From Mycobacterium sp. (GTDB lineage: Bacteria > Actinomycetota > Actinomycetes > Mycobacteriales > Mycobacteriaceae): a stretch of DNA of 32,721 nt. The stretch spans positions 1-32,721 of the forward strand of contig NZ_JAFAUS010000446.1 in assembly GCF_019243155.1 (NCBI RefSeq), written 5' to 3'. The position numbers and the translations under genes were made by a program. Under the pieces are notes generated by a model. It made no database searches and was not told the origin of the DNA. It saw only the letters and a program-made list of their open reading frames with translations. Shown here one piece after another: positions 1 to 7,662 of the stretch. How positions within the stretch are numbered: the stretch's first letter is position 1; the number at the start of each line of letters is the position of its first letter.

Positions 1-585
1 GCCACCGCGAGCCCCGGAGCGTGGGGCCTCAGCTTGGACCCGTTCAACTGGAAGGCCTCGAAGGACGCCGACGTGTTCGTAGAGGTCATAGTCGACCGTG
101 CCGGCGGGTTGGTCACCGGGGTCTCCTACGGCGGCAAGCCGGTTCCCCAGACGGCGCTGGTCTACCCGAACAACGACCAGTCGAAGGGGAAGCTGTACCG
201 CTTCCGTCTCCCGAAGGGGGGCACGGGAATCGAGCTGCCGGTGGTCATCAGCACCACGGGCTCAGCCTGGTACATGGCAACCGCCTACTCGGTCAAGGAC
301 GTTCACAAGGTCGGCCCGCTCCAGGTGGTCTACGGCAACTCGAAGGCTCCGTCTCAGCTGCCCACGTCGCCACCCGGATACGTCGTCATCCAGTCGTTCG
401 CGGCGTCCAACGCCGCTGGGCCGGTCTACCAGCAGGTAAAGAGCGGCGGAGGGTCCCTGCGGTTCACGGGTCACCTGCCGAGCATCGACTTGATGATCAG
501 CAGCGACAACGTCGGTGGAACCACGTTCGCTGCCACCGCAGGCAGCGCCAACAACTGGGTCGGTCTGGCCCAGGCAATCTCGTAA
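1..585 (+). CDS. Phage virion structural (probable minor tail) protein, 5'-truncated
   Basis: The reading frame is open from the first base of the window, so the start lies outside and only about 194 C-terminal residues are seen. The protein is rich in Gly, Ser, Thr and aromatic residues, with predicted beta character and no membrane segment, which is typical of tail or decoration proteins. I cannot name a domain. A TTG at 34 could be read as a start, but it has no ribosome binding site and the coding frame continues upstream of it. The gene lies 8 bp upstream of a second phage gene on the same strand and about 0.5 kb from a convergent serine integrase, which is where tail genes end in many temperate mycobacteriophages. 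The phage assignment rests on this context. The exact virion role is unknown. Confidence 0.6.
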   Translation, partial: ATASPGAWGLSLDPFNWKASKDADVFVEVIVDRAGGLVTGVSYGGKPVPQTALVYPNNDQSKGKLYRFRLPKGGTGIELPVVISTTGSAWYMATAYSVKDVHKVGPLQVVYGNSKAPSQLPTSPPGYVVIQSFAASNAAGPVYQQVKSGGGSLRFTGHLPSIDLMISSDNVGGTTFAATAGSANNWVGLAQAIS

Positions 586-593
586 GGAAGCGA

Positions 594-983
594 ATGCCCA
601 GATTTACCAAGGCAAATGAGAAGTTCCTCAGCACGGGACTCAACTGGGTTGCGGACACCATCCGGGCTGTCCTGGTCGACACCGACCAGTACACCGTGGA
701 TCTCGTGAATCACGAGTTCCTGTCCGACATCCCATCTGCCGCGCGCACGGCCACCACGGACGCGCTGACCGGCAAGGCGGTCACGGGCGGGAGCACGACC
801 AGCGACCCGATCCGGTTCCCCGGGGTATCGGGCAACGAGTCGGAGGCCATCGTGTCCTTCAAGGACACCGGAGACCCGGCCACGTCCTCGTTGATCTCGT
901 ACCACACGGCGATCACCGGATTCCCGGTTACGCCCAACACGGGTGACATCAACATCAACATGACGAAGTGGTTCACCATCTGA
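594..983 (+). CDS. Phage structural/tail-associated protein, 129 aa
   Basis: The ATG at 594 is preceded by AAGGAAG (584-590), which overlaps the stop of the upstream gene, so the two are probably co-translated. The product begins MPRFTKANEKFL and is a soluble, beta-rich protein of 129 residues with no signal peptide. Small proteins of this kind sit among the last genes of the tail module in mycobacteriophages; I recognise the style but cannot give a specific function. It is the last rightward phage gene before the terminator at 1036-1075. A longer frame from GTG 21 overlaps the upstream gene in another frame and is not credible, so the start at 594 is preferred. Confidence 0.65.
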   Translation: MPRFTKANEKFLSTGLNWVADTIRAVLVDTDQYTVDLVNHEFLSDIPSAARTATTDALTGKAVTGGSTTSDPIRFPGVSGNESEAIVSFKDTGDPATSSLISYHTAITGFPVTPNTGDININMTKWFTI

Positions 984-1035
984 GACGGTGCGGTAGCTCC
1001 GTCCAAGCGGCTCAGCTTCGCTGACCGCGCACACA

Positions 1036-1075
1036 AAGAAACCCCCTCCCCTAACCCGGGAGGGGGCTTTTTTGC
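1036..1075. terminator. Bidirectional rho-independent terminator between convergent phage genes
   Basis: A 9-bp perfect G/C stem (CCCCCTCCC at 1042-1050 with GGGAGGGGG at 1058-1066) and a 7-nt loop are followed on the plus strand by CTTTTTT. On the minus strand they are followed by TTTCTTT. It can therefore stop both the rightward structural genes and the leftward integrase gene. Confidence 0.88.
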
Positions 1076-1076
1076 G

Positions 1077-2528
1077 TTACGCCGGAACGGATTCGATGTC
1101 GGGGGCGTCGAGGTAGAAGTCGAGGTACCCCGGATGCTGGCGGCCGATCTTCCCCTTGACTGCGATCTTCGCGGTCACCCCGCGCTTCAGCAGGAGTTGC
1201 CGGCGCTCCTCGGTGTCGGCCTTATCCCACGCTTCGGCGTACGTCTCGGGCAATTCTCGCCACTCCCAGTGCGCTTCCGACGACGGAAGCTGCTCCAGGT
1301 CCGAAATGCGAGAATCCAACGCCGCCAGTTGATCCAGGAGCCGCTTTCTCATGGTGGTTGATGTGACGGTGCCCAAGAGCGGGGTTATCTCGTCTACGGC
1401 CCGTACAGCCTCATCCAGCTCGGTTTGGTGATCTTCCGCTGGGACATAGACCTTCTCGTGGATGAACGAGGCCCCGTACTTCTCCAGGAACACCTGCTCG
1501 ACCAACTCCTCCAGCTCGTCGGCCTTGACGATGTTCGGGTCGTGCCCGCGGCGGCAGAGGTAGTAGCGGTAGGCCTTCCCGGTGACCTGACGGTGGTACA
1601 GGTTGGCCTCGCATAGGCCGCAGAGCGCCACACCGAGGAGTGGAGAGGTCCTCCGGGTCCGGTTGCTCGACAGGACCGAGCGGGACTCCAGCGCGGCCTG
1701 GAGGCGGTCGTACACGTCTTGTGAGACGAGGGCTCGGCCCTTGGCGATCGGCAGGCCTTCGTCGTCGCGGACCGTGACCCCGTTGTGGGTCGTGTAGCCG
1801 AGCAGCGACTTGGACCGGAGTATCCGACCGATGTTGTTCGCGGTCCAGCCGTACCCCGCGGGCTTGCGGCCCGAGCGGTAGCGGATGTAGTCGGCCGGCG
1901 TCAGTACGCCCTCCGCGGTGAGATCCCCCGCGATCGAGGTGAGCGACTGCCCGGCGAGGACCTGGTCGATAATCCGGAGCAGCACCATCGAGGACTGCTC
2001 GTCGGGGACCAGCTCCCACCCGGAGCCGTCCGTGCGCTCGACGGCTTGGTAGCCGTAGATCGGCTTGCCGCCCGTCCACCTCCCCAGCTCCCGCAGCTTC
2101 TTAGCCGACGCCCGGTTACGCTCCCGGATGGCCTCCAGCTCTCCCTCAGCGATGGTCGCGATGACGTACGCGATGAGCCGCCCCATCGGGGTGCTCAGGT
2201 CGATCGAGTCGGACGCACAGACGAGTGCCTTGTTGTTGTCCAGCAGCCAGCCGAACAGCTTGCCCATTGGCACGGCACGGCGCGAGATCCGGTCCAGCTT
2301 CCACGAGCAGATGATGTCCCATTCGTGCTTCCGGTCCTCGGTGAGCCACGGCCCCAGGGCCGGGGTGTCGAACGGGTCCACCGACCCCGACACGTCCAAG
2401 TCCTCTGCCCAGCCGACGATCTCGTGATCGTTCTGGTTGGCCCAGCCCTCGATGATCTCCCGCTGGCGCTCGACGCTGGTACTCTCTTCGGTGGCTCGCG
2501 AGAGCCGCACTCGCCCAAGAACTCGCAT
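1077..2528 (-). CDS. int: Large serine recombinase (phage integrase)
   Basis: This 483-aa protein (start at ATG 2528) catalyses site-specific integration between attP and attB. The N-terminal resolvase domain begins MRVLGRVRLSRATEES, with the nucleophilic serine at residue 10 and the helper motif SWKLDRISRR near residue 80. The Recombinase domain follows (about 150-260). After it come a zinc ribbon with CGLC and a second Cys/His pair (about residues 300-330) and a coiled-coil region (about 370-410). The layout and several motifs (AEDLDVSG.VDPFD, ELEAI.ERN, LLGYTTHNG) are like the Bxb1 integrase group. Frames opening upstream at TTG 2567 would run into the attachment site, so ATG 2528 is chosen, although its ribosome binding site is weak. 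The gene points away from the host junction at about 2.55 kb, as expected for an int gene next to its att site. Confidence 0.95.
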   Translation of the reverse strand: MRVLGRVRLSRATEESTSVERQREIIEGWANQNDHEIVGWAEDLDVSGSVDPFDTPALGPWLTEDRKHEWDIICSWKLDRISRRAVPMGKLFGWLLDNNKALVCASDSIDLSTPMGRLIAYVIATIAEGELEAIRERNRASAKKLRELGRWTGGKPIYGYQAVERTDGSGWELVPDEQSSMVLLRIIDQVLAGQSLTSIAGDLTAEGVLTPADYIRYRSGRKPAGYGWTANNIGRILRSKSLLGYTTHNGVTVRDDEGLPIAKGRALVSQDVYDRLQAALESRSVLSSNRTRRTSPLLGVALCGLCEANLYHRQVTGKAYRYYLCRRGHDPNIVKADELEELVEQVFLEKYGASFIHEKVYVPAEDHQTELDEAVRAVDEITPLLGTVTSTTMRKRLLDQLAALDSRISDLEQLPSSEAHWEWRELPETYAEAWDKADTEERRQLLLKRGVTAKIAVKGKIGRQHPGYLDFYLDAPDIESVPA

Positions 2529-2580
2529 GTCAGGCACGGTATCACAGGTTTGAACAAAGCGGCGCAATCGAGAGCGGAAT
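2529..2580. other. Prophage/host junction (att site, right end of prophage)
   Basis: The integrase start (2528) and the first clearly hydratase-like codons (about 2564-2580) lie within about 50 bp of each other, so the recombination core must fall here, most likely around 2545-2565. The hydratase frame reads back through this interval without a stop into phage DNA, with residues no longer typical of the family. The exact core dinucleotide cannot be fixed without the other junction or an uninterrupted allele. The limits are inferred. Confidence 0.7.
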
Positions 2581-3079
2581 GGAGCTGTTCAAGCCCACCA
2601 TCGCGGCGGTGCACGGGCCATGCATCGGCTATGGCGTGACCGGAGTTCTGTTCTGCGACTTCGTCATTGCCAGCACCGAGGCCACCTTCTGCTTCCCCGA
2701 GGTGTCGATCGGGGTCCCAACCATCGTCGGGGCCATCCGGCTCCCCCACCGCGTGGGCTGGGCCAACGCCATGGAGCTGCTGTTGACGGGCAAGCCGATG
2801 ACCGCCGCGCGGGCCAAAGAGATCGGCCTGGTGTGGAAACTTGTCGAGCCCGGCGACCTGCAGGCCGAGGCGCGGGCGTGGGCCCGCACCCTCACCGAAG
2901 CCGCGCCGCTGGCCCAACGGGCGACCAAGGAGGTGGCATGGCGAACCGCGAACATGGGCTGGATCGAGTCGGTCCGGTTCGGTGAGACGATGCGCAAGGT
3001 GGCCGGTGCGACAGAGGACGTTGCCGAAGGAATTCAGGCCTGGGGCGAGAAACGCAAGCCCCAGTGGCGCGGCCGCTGA
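2549..3079 (+). pseudogene. Enoyl-CoA hydratase/isomerase family gene, 5' end removed by prophage
   Basis: About 170 C-terminal residues of a crotonase-fold protein remain. Visible features are the oxyanion-hole segment (PTIAAVHGPCIGYG), the second conserved block (CFPEVSIGVPTIVGAIRLP), the segment around ELLLTGKPMTAARAKEIGLV and a C-terminal helical region. Family members are usually about 255-270 aa, so roughly 90 N-terminal residues, including the first strands and the CoA-binding A-x-x-x-D/A-x motif, are missing. These hydratases act in fatty-acid beta-oxidation or related acyl-CoA metabolism. The ATG at 2579 could in principle start a 166-aa product, but it has no good ribosome binding site and would lack the N-terminal half of the active site. 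The missing 5' part is expected on the far side of the prophage. Confidence 0.85.
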
Positions 3080-3132
3080 CGGTGGGTCAACGATTGCGCG
3101 ACGAACTTGTCCGAGTGCTCGACGGAGGTGGC

Positions 3133-3432
3133 ATGGGCGCCGACCACGCCAAGTCAGCTCTCGGCGATGGGCCGATCAGGGAACGGCTGAAATCGTCGGT
3201 GCGGGCACTGGCCGACCACCGCGGAGCGACAAGCAGCATCTGCCCGTCGGATGCCGCACGGGCCGTCGGCGGGGAGAACTGGCGCGAGTTGATGGCAGAC
3301 GTGCGGGAGGTCGCGCGCGAACTCGCGCGCGCCGGCGACGTGGAGATCACTCAGGGCGGCAAAGCCGTCGACCCGGATGGCGACTGGCGCGGCCCCATCC
3401 GCATCCGAACCACGCCGACTGAACACGGGTAA
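3133..3432 (+). CDS. DUF3253 domain protein
   Basis: A small soluble protein of 99 aa if it starts at ATG 3133, which follows GGAGG (3124-3128). A GTG at 3064 would add 23 residues and overlap the end of the hydratase gene, but it has no ribosome binding site. The family signature is visible as SSICPSDAARAVG, followed by W-R-E-L-M-x-x-V-R-x-x-A, then DVEITQGGKAVDPDGDW and GPIRIR. This is a winged-helix-like fold known only as DUF3253. The function is unknown; a nucleic-acid-binding role is possible from the predicted fold but is not shown. It directly follows the broken hydratase gene on the same strand and may have been its operon partner, in which case the prophage may have separated it from its native promoter. 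Confidence 0.8.
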   Translation: MGADHAKSALGDGPIRERLKSSVRALADHRGATSSICPSDAARAVGGENWRELMADVREVARELARAGDVEITQGGKAVDPDGDWRGPIRIRTTPTEHG

Positions 3433-3500
3433 AGGCGGACGAAGCGGCCGGTGACCAGCCGCCGGTACGGTCCATGACGGCCGTGTGCCAGGATTCGGGG

Positions 3501-4157
3501 ATGGTTGCACGTGGATTTGCTCGCATCGTCGGTGTTTCGGTCGTGGCTGGATGGGCGGCGCTGAGCGCACCCGTCGGCGTTCCTACCGCGTCTGCAGACC
3601 CCTGCTCGGACGTCGCGGTGGTGTTCGCGCGCGGCACCCACCAGGAGCCGGGGCTCGGCAATATCGGACAGGCTTTCGTCGACTCGCTCACGCAGCAACT
3701 CGGTGGCCGGTCCGTCGATGTCTACGCGGTCAACTACCCGGCCAACGACGACTACCACAACAGCGCGAATGCCGGTTCCAATGACGCGGCCACTCACATC
3801 CAGGACGTCGTGGCCAGCTGCCCGAACACGAAGATCGTGCTGGGCGGCTACTCCCAGGGCTCGACGGTGATCGATCTGGCCACGAATGCGATGCCAGCCT
3901 CGGTGGCGAACCATGTCGCCGCCGTCGCCCTCTTCGGTGAGCCCACCAGCGGTTTCTCCAGCATGCTGTGGGGCGGCCAGCCGTTGCCGGCGATCAACCC
4001 GGCCTACGGCGGCAAGCTGATCAGCCTGTGCGCTCAAGACGACCCGATCTGTTCGGGCGGCGGGAACATCATCGCGCACGTGTCCTACATCGAGGCCGGG
4101 ATGACCAACCAGGCCGCGACATTCGCGGTCAACAAAATCGGGCCCGGGAATGCGTAA
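3501..4157 (+). CDS. Secreted cutinase family serine esterase
   Basis: This 218-aa secreted alpha/beta hydrolase of the mycobacterial cutinase-like (Culp) group hydrolyses ester bonds, probably in lipids. ATG 3501 follows a G-rich stretch; an earlier ATG at 3474 would extend a signal peptide that does not need it. The signal peptide is residues 1-32, with likely cleavage at ASA|DPCSD. The catalytic serine is S118 in GGYSQG, the aspartate D181 in the D-P-I-C segment and the histidine H193 in IIAHVSYIEAG. Cysteines for the usual disulfides (C36-C107 and C177-C184 by family pattern) are present. Length and motif order are normal. A membrane-protein gene follows after only 25 bp and may be co-transcribed. 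A second cutinase gene lies at 29077-29748. Confidence 0.93.
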   Translation: MVARGFARIVGVSVVAGWAALSAPVGVPTASADPCSDVAVVFARGTHQEPGLGNIGQAFVDSLTQQLGGRSVDVYAVNYPANDDYHNSANAGSNDAATHIQDVVASCPNTKIVLGGYSQGSTVIDLATNAMPASVANHVAAVALFGEPTSGFSSMLWGGQPLPAINPAYGGKLISLCAQDDPICSGGGNIIAHVSYIEAGMTNQAATFAVNKIGPGNA

Positions 4158-4182
4158 CTCCCGCTGACACGTCCGGCCGCGG

Positions 4183-4833
4183 ATGAGCCCCCTGGTCAAG
4201 TTGTTCCGTGACACCGTCGCGGTCCGGATATTCGTCGCCGTCGCGCTCGGAATCGTCGTCGCAATCGTGGTGGGAAAGGCGGTCGGTTGGCGATTCGCGA
4301 TCGCCGGCTGGATCACCGCCGCCGGGGTGTATGTGGCGTGGACGCAGCTCATCTTGCGCGGCATGGATGCCGAACAGACCTGCAGGTGGGCGACCCGGGA
4401 GGACCCGACCCGCTGGGTCGCCGACGTGGTGATTCTGTCGGCGAGCGTGGCCAGCCTGGGCGGGGTCGGTTACGTGGTGGCGGCCGGTGCGCATTCCGGC
4501 GGCGGGGCGCTCGCGTCCGCCGTTCTGGGAATCCTGACCGTCGCCGCATCCTGGTTGGCCGTGCACACGCTCTACACGGTGCACTACGCGCGGCTGTACT
4601 ACTCGGGTGAGCCGGGTGGGATCAACTTTCACGACCCGGAGCCGCCCCGGTTCCGGGATTTCGCCTACGTCGCTTTCACCGTCGGCATGACGTACCAGGT
4701 GTCGGACACCGAGATCGGGCTGACCTCGATCAGGGCGACCGTCCTGCGCCATGCGCTGGTGTCGTACCTGTTGGGTGCGGTGGTCCTGGCGGTCACGATC
4801 AACCTGGTCGCGGGCCTGGGCTCCAAGGTCTAG
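4183..4833 (+). CDS. DUF1345 integral membrane protein
   Basis: This 216-aa protein has about five hydrophobic helices (residues 14-31, 38-57, 80-101, 108-129 and 191-210). The family hallmark lies between the last two: [13 protein letters not shown], then [21 protein letters not shown] and [12 protein letters not shown]. This pattern defines DUF1345, whose biochemical function is not known. The start at ATG 4183 lies 25 bp after the cutinase stop with no strong ribosome binding site visible, so translation may depend partly on the upstream gene. Family membership is clear. No substrate can be suggested. Confidence 0.9.
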   Translation: MSPLVKLFRDTVAVRIFVAVALGIVVAIVVGKAVGWRFAIAGWITAAGVYVAWTQLILRGMDAEQTCRWATREDPTRWVADVVILSASVASLGGVGYVVAAGAHSGGGALASAVLGILTVAASWLAVHTLYTVHYARLYYSGEPGGINFHDPEPPRFRDFAYVAFTVGMTYQVSDTEIGLTSIRATVLRHALVSYLLGAVVLAVTINLVAGLGSKV

Positions 4834-4871
4834 ACCGGCCCGCCGGCGCCGTGCCGGTTACGCTGGCGGAC

Positions 4872-5420
4872 ATGGCCACTGAGTCCACCATGCTCGCCCT
4901 GGGCACCGTCGCGCCGGCGTTCACGCTGCCCGAGCCGGCCACCGGCGGCACGGTCGGCGCCGAGGACCTCACGGGTCCCGCGCTGGTCGTCACGTTCATC
5001 TGCAACCACTGCCCCTACGTGAAGCACGTCGCCGCCGGTCTCGCAGCGCTAGGTCGGGACCTTGCCGATCAGGGCGTCCCGATGGTCGGTATCTCCAGCA
5101 ATGACGTCGCGACCTACCCGCAGGACGGGCCCGAGGAGATGGTGGCCGAGGCCCGCGACCACGGCTGGACGTTCCCGTACCTCTACGACGAGACCCAGGA
5201 CGTCGCGCGGGCATACTCCGCGGCGTGCACCCCCGACACCTTCGTCTTCGACGGCGAACGTCGACTCGTCTACCGCGGCCAACTCGACGACTCGCGCCCC
5301 AAGAACGGACTGCCCGTCACCGCCGCCGACGTTCGCGCGGCCGTCGATGCGGTACTCGCCGGCCGGCCGGTCAACCCCGATCAGCGGGCGTCGATCGGCT
5401 GCGGCATCAAGTGGCGTTGA
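4872..5420 (+). CDS. Thioredoxin-fold protein (redoxin/AhpC-TSA type)
   Basis: This 182-aa cytoplasmic protein has the peroxiredoxin-like opening G-T-x-A-P-x-F-x-L-P and a redox motif CNHCPYVK with C44 and C47. It continues with an alpha/beta core containing VPMVGISSNDVATYPQDGPE and a cis-proline region in CTPDTFVFDGERRLVYRGQLDD. It ends in a short C-terminal segment (ASIGCGIKWR) typical of this bacterial thioredoxin-like family. It probably carries out thiol-disulfide exchange; no partner is known. ATG 4872 follows GGCGGA. A GTG at 4851 would add seven residues. The gene lies 38 bp after the DUF1345 gene on the same strand. No signal peptide is seen, which argues against a periplasmic ResA/TlpA role. 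Confidence 0.88.
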   Translation: MATESTMLALGTVAPAFTLPEPATGGTVGAEDLTGPALVVTFICNHCPYVKHVAAGLAALGRDLADQGVPMVGISSNDVATYPQDGPEEMVAEARDHGWTFPYLYDETQDVARAYSAACTPDTFVFDGERRLVYRGQLDDSRPKNGLPVTAADVRAAVDAVLAGRPVNPDQRASIGCGIKWR

Positions 5421-5494
5421 GGTCGCGCGACGCCCGCAGCGCCACGTAGTTCGTGAGCTTTGCGGTGCTCAAAATGATTGAAGGAGAAGGCTTT

Positions 5495-6512
5495 ATGCGA
5501 GGAAGCGTCATCTACGGACCCGGTGACGTGCGGTCTGAAGACATTCCCGAGCCCGAGATCGTCGCTCCCACCGACGCGGTCGTCCGGATCTCCGCCACCT
5601 GCGTGTGCGGCTCGGACCTCTGGCAGTACCGCGGCCTCACCCCGGTGCCCGAGCCCACGCCGTTCGGCCACGAATACTGCGGCGTCGTCGAGGCCGTCGG
5701 CAGTGACGTCACCTCGGTCAAGCCGGGTCAGTTCGTGATCGGACCGTTCTTCGCCTCCGACAACACGTGCCCCAATTGCCGCAACGGAGTCCACACCTCC
5801 TGTCTGCACGGTCAGCTGATGAGCGGCTGCCAGGCGGAGTTCGTCCGTGTCCCGGTGGCGCAGGGCAGCCTCGTCGGCCTCCCCGACCAACCCGACGACG
5901 ACCTCATTCCGGACTTGCTTACCCTCTCGGACGTGATGGGCACCGGCTGGTTCGCGGCCGAGGCCGCCCACGTCGTTCCGGGCATGACCGTCGCCGTCGT
6001 CGGTGACGGCGCGGTCGGGTTGTGCGCGGTGCTCGCCGCCCGCGAAAAGGGGGCCGAGCGGATCGTCGCGATGAGTCGCCACGAGCCCCGGCAGAAGCTG
6101 GCCCTCGAGTTCGGGGCCACCGACATCGTCACCGAGCGCGGCGACGACGGTGTCGCGGCCATCAAAAGACATGACCGACGGCATCGGTGCCGACGCGGTC
6201 CTGGAATGCGTGGGTACCGGACAGGCGATGCAACAGGCGATCGCTTCCGCCCGGCCGGGTGCGTTCGTCGGGTTCGTCGGTGTCCCCCACGACGTCGAGA
6301 TCAACGGCGAGCAACTGTTCGCGAACCAGGTAGGGCTGCGCGGCGGCCCCGCTCCCGTTCGGCGCTTCCTGCCGGACCTGATCCAGTTGGTGCTCGACGG
6401 GCAGATCAATCCGGGCAAGGTATTCGACATGAGTCTGCCCCTCGAGCAGGTCGCCGAGGCGTACAAGGCCATGGATGAGCGTCGCGCGATCAAGGCGTTG
6501 CTGCAGCCCTGA
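5495..6512 (+). pseudogene. Zinc-dependent alcohol dehydrogenase, single-base frameshift
   Basis: ATG 5495 follows AAGGAGA (5481-5487). The encoded medium-chain dehydrogenase would be about 338 aa: catalytic zinc ligands C38 (CVCGSDLW) and H59-E60 (FGHEYCG), a lobe with C92, C95 and C103 (CPNCRNGVHTSC), and a Rossmann motif VVGDGAVGLCAVLAA. After ...GDDGVAAIK the frame is lost. The next residues, DMTDGIGADAVLECVG, are encoded one base later, and the remainder (to ALLQP, stop 6512) is normal. The break maps to the run AAAA at 6164-6167, where AAA would restore the frame. It is either a real inactivating indel or a homopolymer sequencing error. If it is an error, the gene encodes an oxidoreductase of uncertain alcohol or aldehyde specificity. 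Confidence 0.88.
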
Positions 6513-6535
6513 CCCCATCGACTACCGTCGACGGT

Positions 6536-6790
6536 ATGTCCAAAGCCTCTGGTAACGACCTCATTGACGACGTAACCCCTGGCGACATGATCGCCGTCGA
6601 CCGCGGCTCTGGTGAACAGCCCTACAAGGTCGTGTTCAAAGACTCCTCCGATACGGGATACCTCGTCACGTTCGAAGACGACGGCGGCGAGACCTTTCAG
6701 CTTGACCTCGCGGCCGGCACCACGGTGAAAAGGTCGCTCGAGTCCAAGTGGGAATCGGCGCAGAGCCCCACACCGAATTCACAAGCCTAG
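6536..6790 (+). CDS. Small conserved-looking hypothetical protein, 84 aa
   Basis: The gene starts at ATG 6536, 23 bp after the dehydrogenase stop. The product is acidic and soluble, with an alternating pattern suggesting a small beta-barrel (GDMIAVDRGSG, PYKVVFKD, YLVTFEDDGGETFQLDL) followed by a short helix and a Ser/Pro/Gln tail. Codon use and third-position GC match the neighbours. No catalytic motif, cysteine or signal peptide is visible. I recognise the style of protein from mycobacterial genomes but no named domain. The function is unknown. Confidence 0.72.
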   Translation: MSKASGNDLIDDVTPGDMIAVDRGSGEQPYKVVFKDSSDTGYLVTFEDDGGETFQLDLAAGTTVKRSLESKWESAQSPTPNSQA

Positions 6791-6867
6791 CTCGCCGTAA
6801 CGCCGTAGCTCGAACCGCGGCGGCGCCCTCCCTGCGTGCCGTTTCGCCAGAGGTCTGAAGCGATCGC

Positions 6868-6892
6868 GATTGCTGGCCGAATCCATGGGTAC
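6868..6892 (+). promoter_or_regulatory. Possible SigF-type promoter
   Basis: GATTG (6868-6872), a 14-nt spacer and GGGTAC (6887-6892) match the pattern GNTTG-N14-17-GGGTA(T/C) described for mycobacterial SigF. It would start transcription near 6900 and give an 80-nt leader for the gene at 6983. It is a motif match only, with no experimental support. Confidence 0.35.
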
Positions 6893-6982
6893 ATAAGGGG
6901 ATCGGGCTGCTGAAGGCGTGACGGGCAGGCGGGCGTTCGGGAGAACGGTGACCCGCCGGCGGTAAAGGGGAGGACCGCTCCG

Positions 6983-7384
6983 GTGACAACAGACTGGGAA
7001 GTTCGGCGACTGCACATCAAGGAGCGAGTGGCCGCCACGGAGGAACGCCTCGCCCAATTGCGGCTTCGCCGATCACAACTTGCCGTCGGAGAGATCCCGT
7101 CGGCCAGGTTCAGGCAGCTGAAGCGCGCACATCAGCGCGTGCTCGAGGCCGTAGAGCACGCGGGCGCCGCGCGACTGGCGGCGGCCGGTCAGCTCGAACG
7201 ATCTGCGAATGCCCACGATGCCGCCGCGCGCGCACACGACATCGCCGCGGACCGGGCCACCAACGATGTGGAGTCCATCGCCCACGTTCACATCGCCGAG
7301 GCGCATCGCGCTGCCGCTCGCAGTGACCGTAATCTCGCGCGCACACATCGGTACAAAGCCGGCGGCATCGACGACTCGCGGTAA
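6983..7384 (+). CDS. Helical hypothetical protein with His/Ala-rich repeats, 133 aa
   Basis: GTG 6983 follows AGGGGAGG (6966-6973). The product is almost entirely helical. The N-terminal half is charged and coiled-coil like (VRRLHIKERVAATEERLAQL). The C-terminal half repeats A-x-x-H-x-x-A patterns (SANAHDAAARAHDIAADRA, HVHIAEAHRAAARSD, LARTHRYKAGG), which place histidines along one helical face. There are no cysteines, membrane segment or signal peptide. A SigF-like motif lies upstream, so a stress or stationary-phase role is possible, but this is inference. I do not recognise a named family. Confidence 0.72.
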   Translation: MTTDWEVRRLHIKERVAATEERLAQLRLRRSQLAVGEIPSARFRQLKRAHQRVLEAVEHAGAARLAAAGQLERSANAHDAAARAHDIAADRATNDVESIAHVHIAEAHRAAARSDRNLARTHRYKAGGIDDSR

Positions 7385-7446
7385 CGGGCCCAGCCGAAGT
7401 AGTCTCTCCGCGGGGGCTTTTAGCCGACAGGCGAAAGGGTCCGGGT

Positions 7447-7662
7447 ATGCGGTTGGTGGTCGATCTCAACAAGTGCCAGGGCTACGCCCAGTGCGTTCCG
7501 CTGGCGCCCGAGGTGCTGCAGCTGGTCGGTGAGGAAGCGCTCGCCTACGACCCCAATCCCGACGAGTCCCAGCGCCGGCGCGTCCTACGGGCGGCGGCGT
7601 CCTGCCCGGTGCAGGCGATCATCCTGGAAGTCGACGCACCGGCGGACCGGGACACCAAGTGA
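7447..7662 (+). CDS. [3Fe-4S]-type ferredoxin of a P450 system
   Basis: This 71-aa ferredoxin begins MRLVVDLNKCQGYAQC. Cluster ligands are C10, C16 and C53 (SCPVQAI), with tyrosine (Y13) where 4Fe ferredoxins have a cysteine, as in the 3Fe-4S ferredoxins that serve actinobacterial cytochromes P450. GAAAGGG lies 8 bp before the ATG. Its stop overlaps the start of the ferredoxin-reductase gene (GTGA at 7659-7662), and the P450 gene follows, so it very probably passes electrons from that reductase to that P450. Confidence 0.93.
   Translation: MRLVVDLNKCQGYAQCVPLAPEVLQLVGEEALAYDPNPDESQRRRVLRAAASCPVQAIILEVDAPADRDTK

Noticed and set aside
2529..2600. tRNA gene as attachment site
   Set aside because: No tRNA fold or CCA end is visible. 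The host side clearly reads as hydratase coding sequence, and serine integrases do not usually use tRNA genes.
3351..4364. 337-aa minus-strand frame across the cutinase gene
   Set aside because: It overlaps a well-supported cutinase and the start of the DUF1345 gene and has no domain or ribosome binding site.
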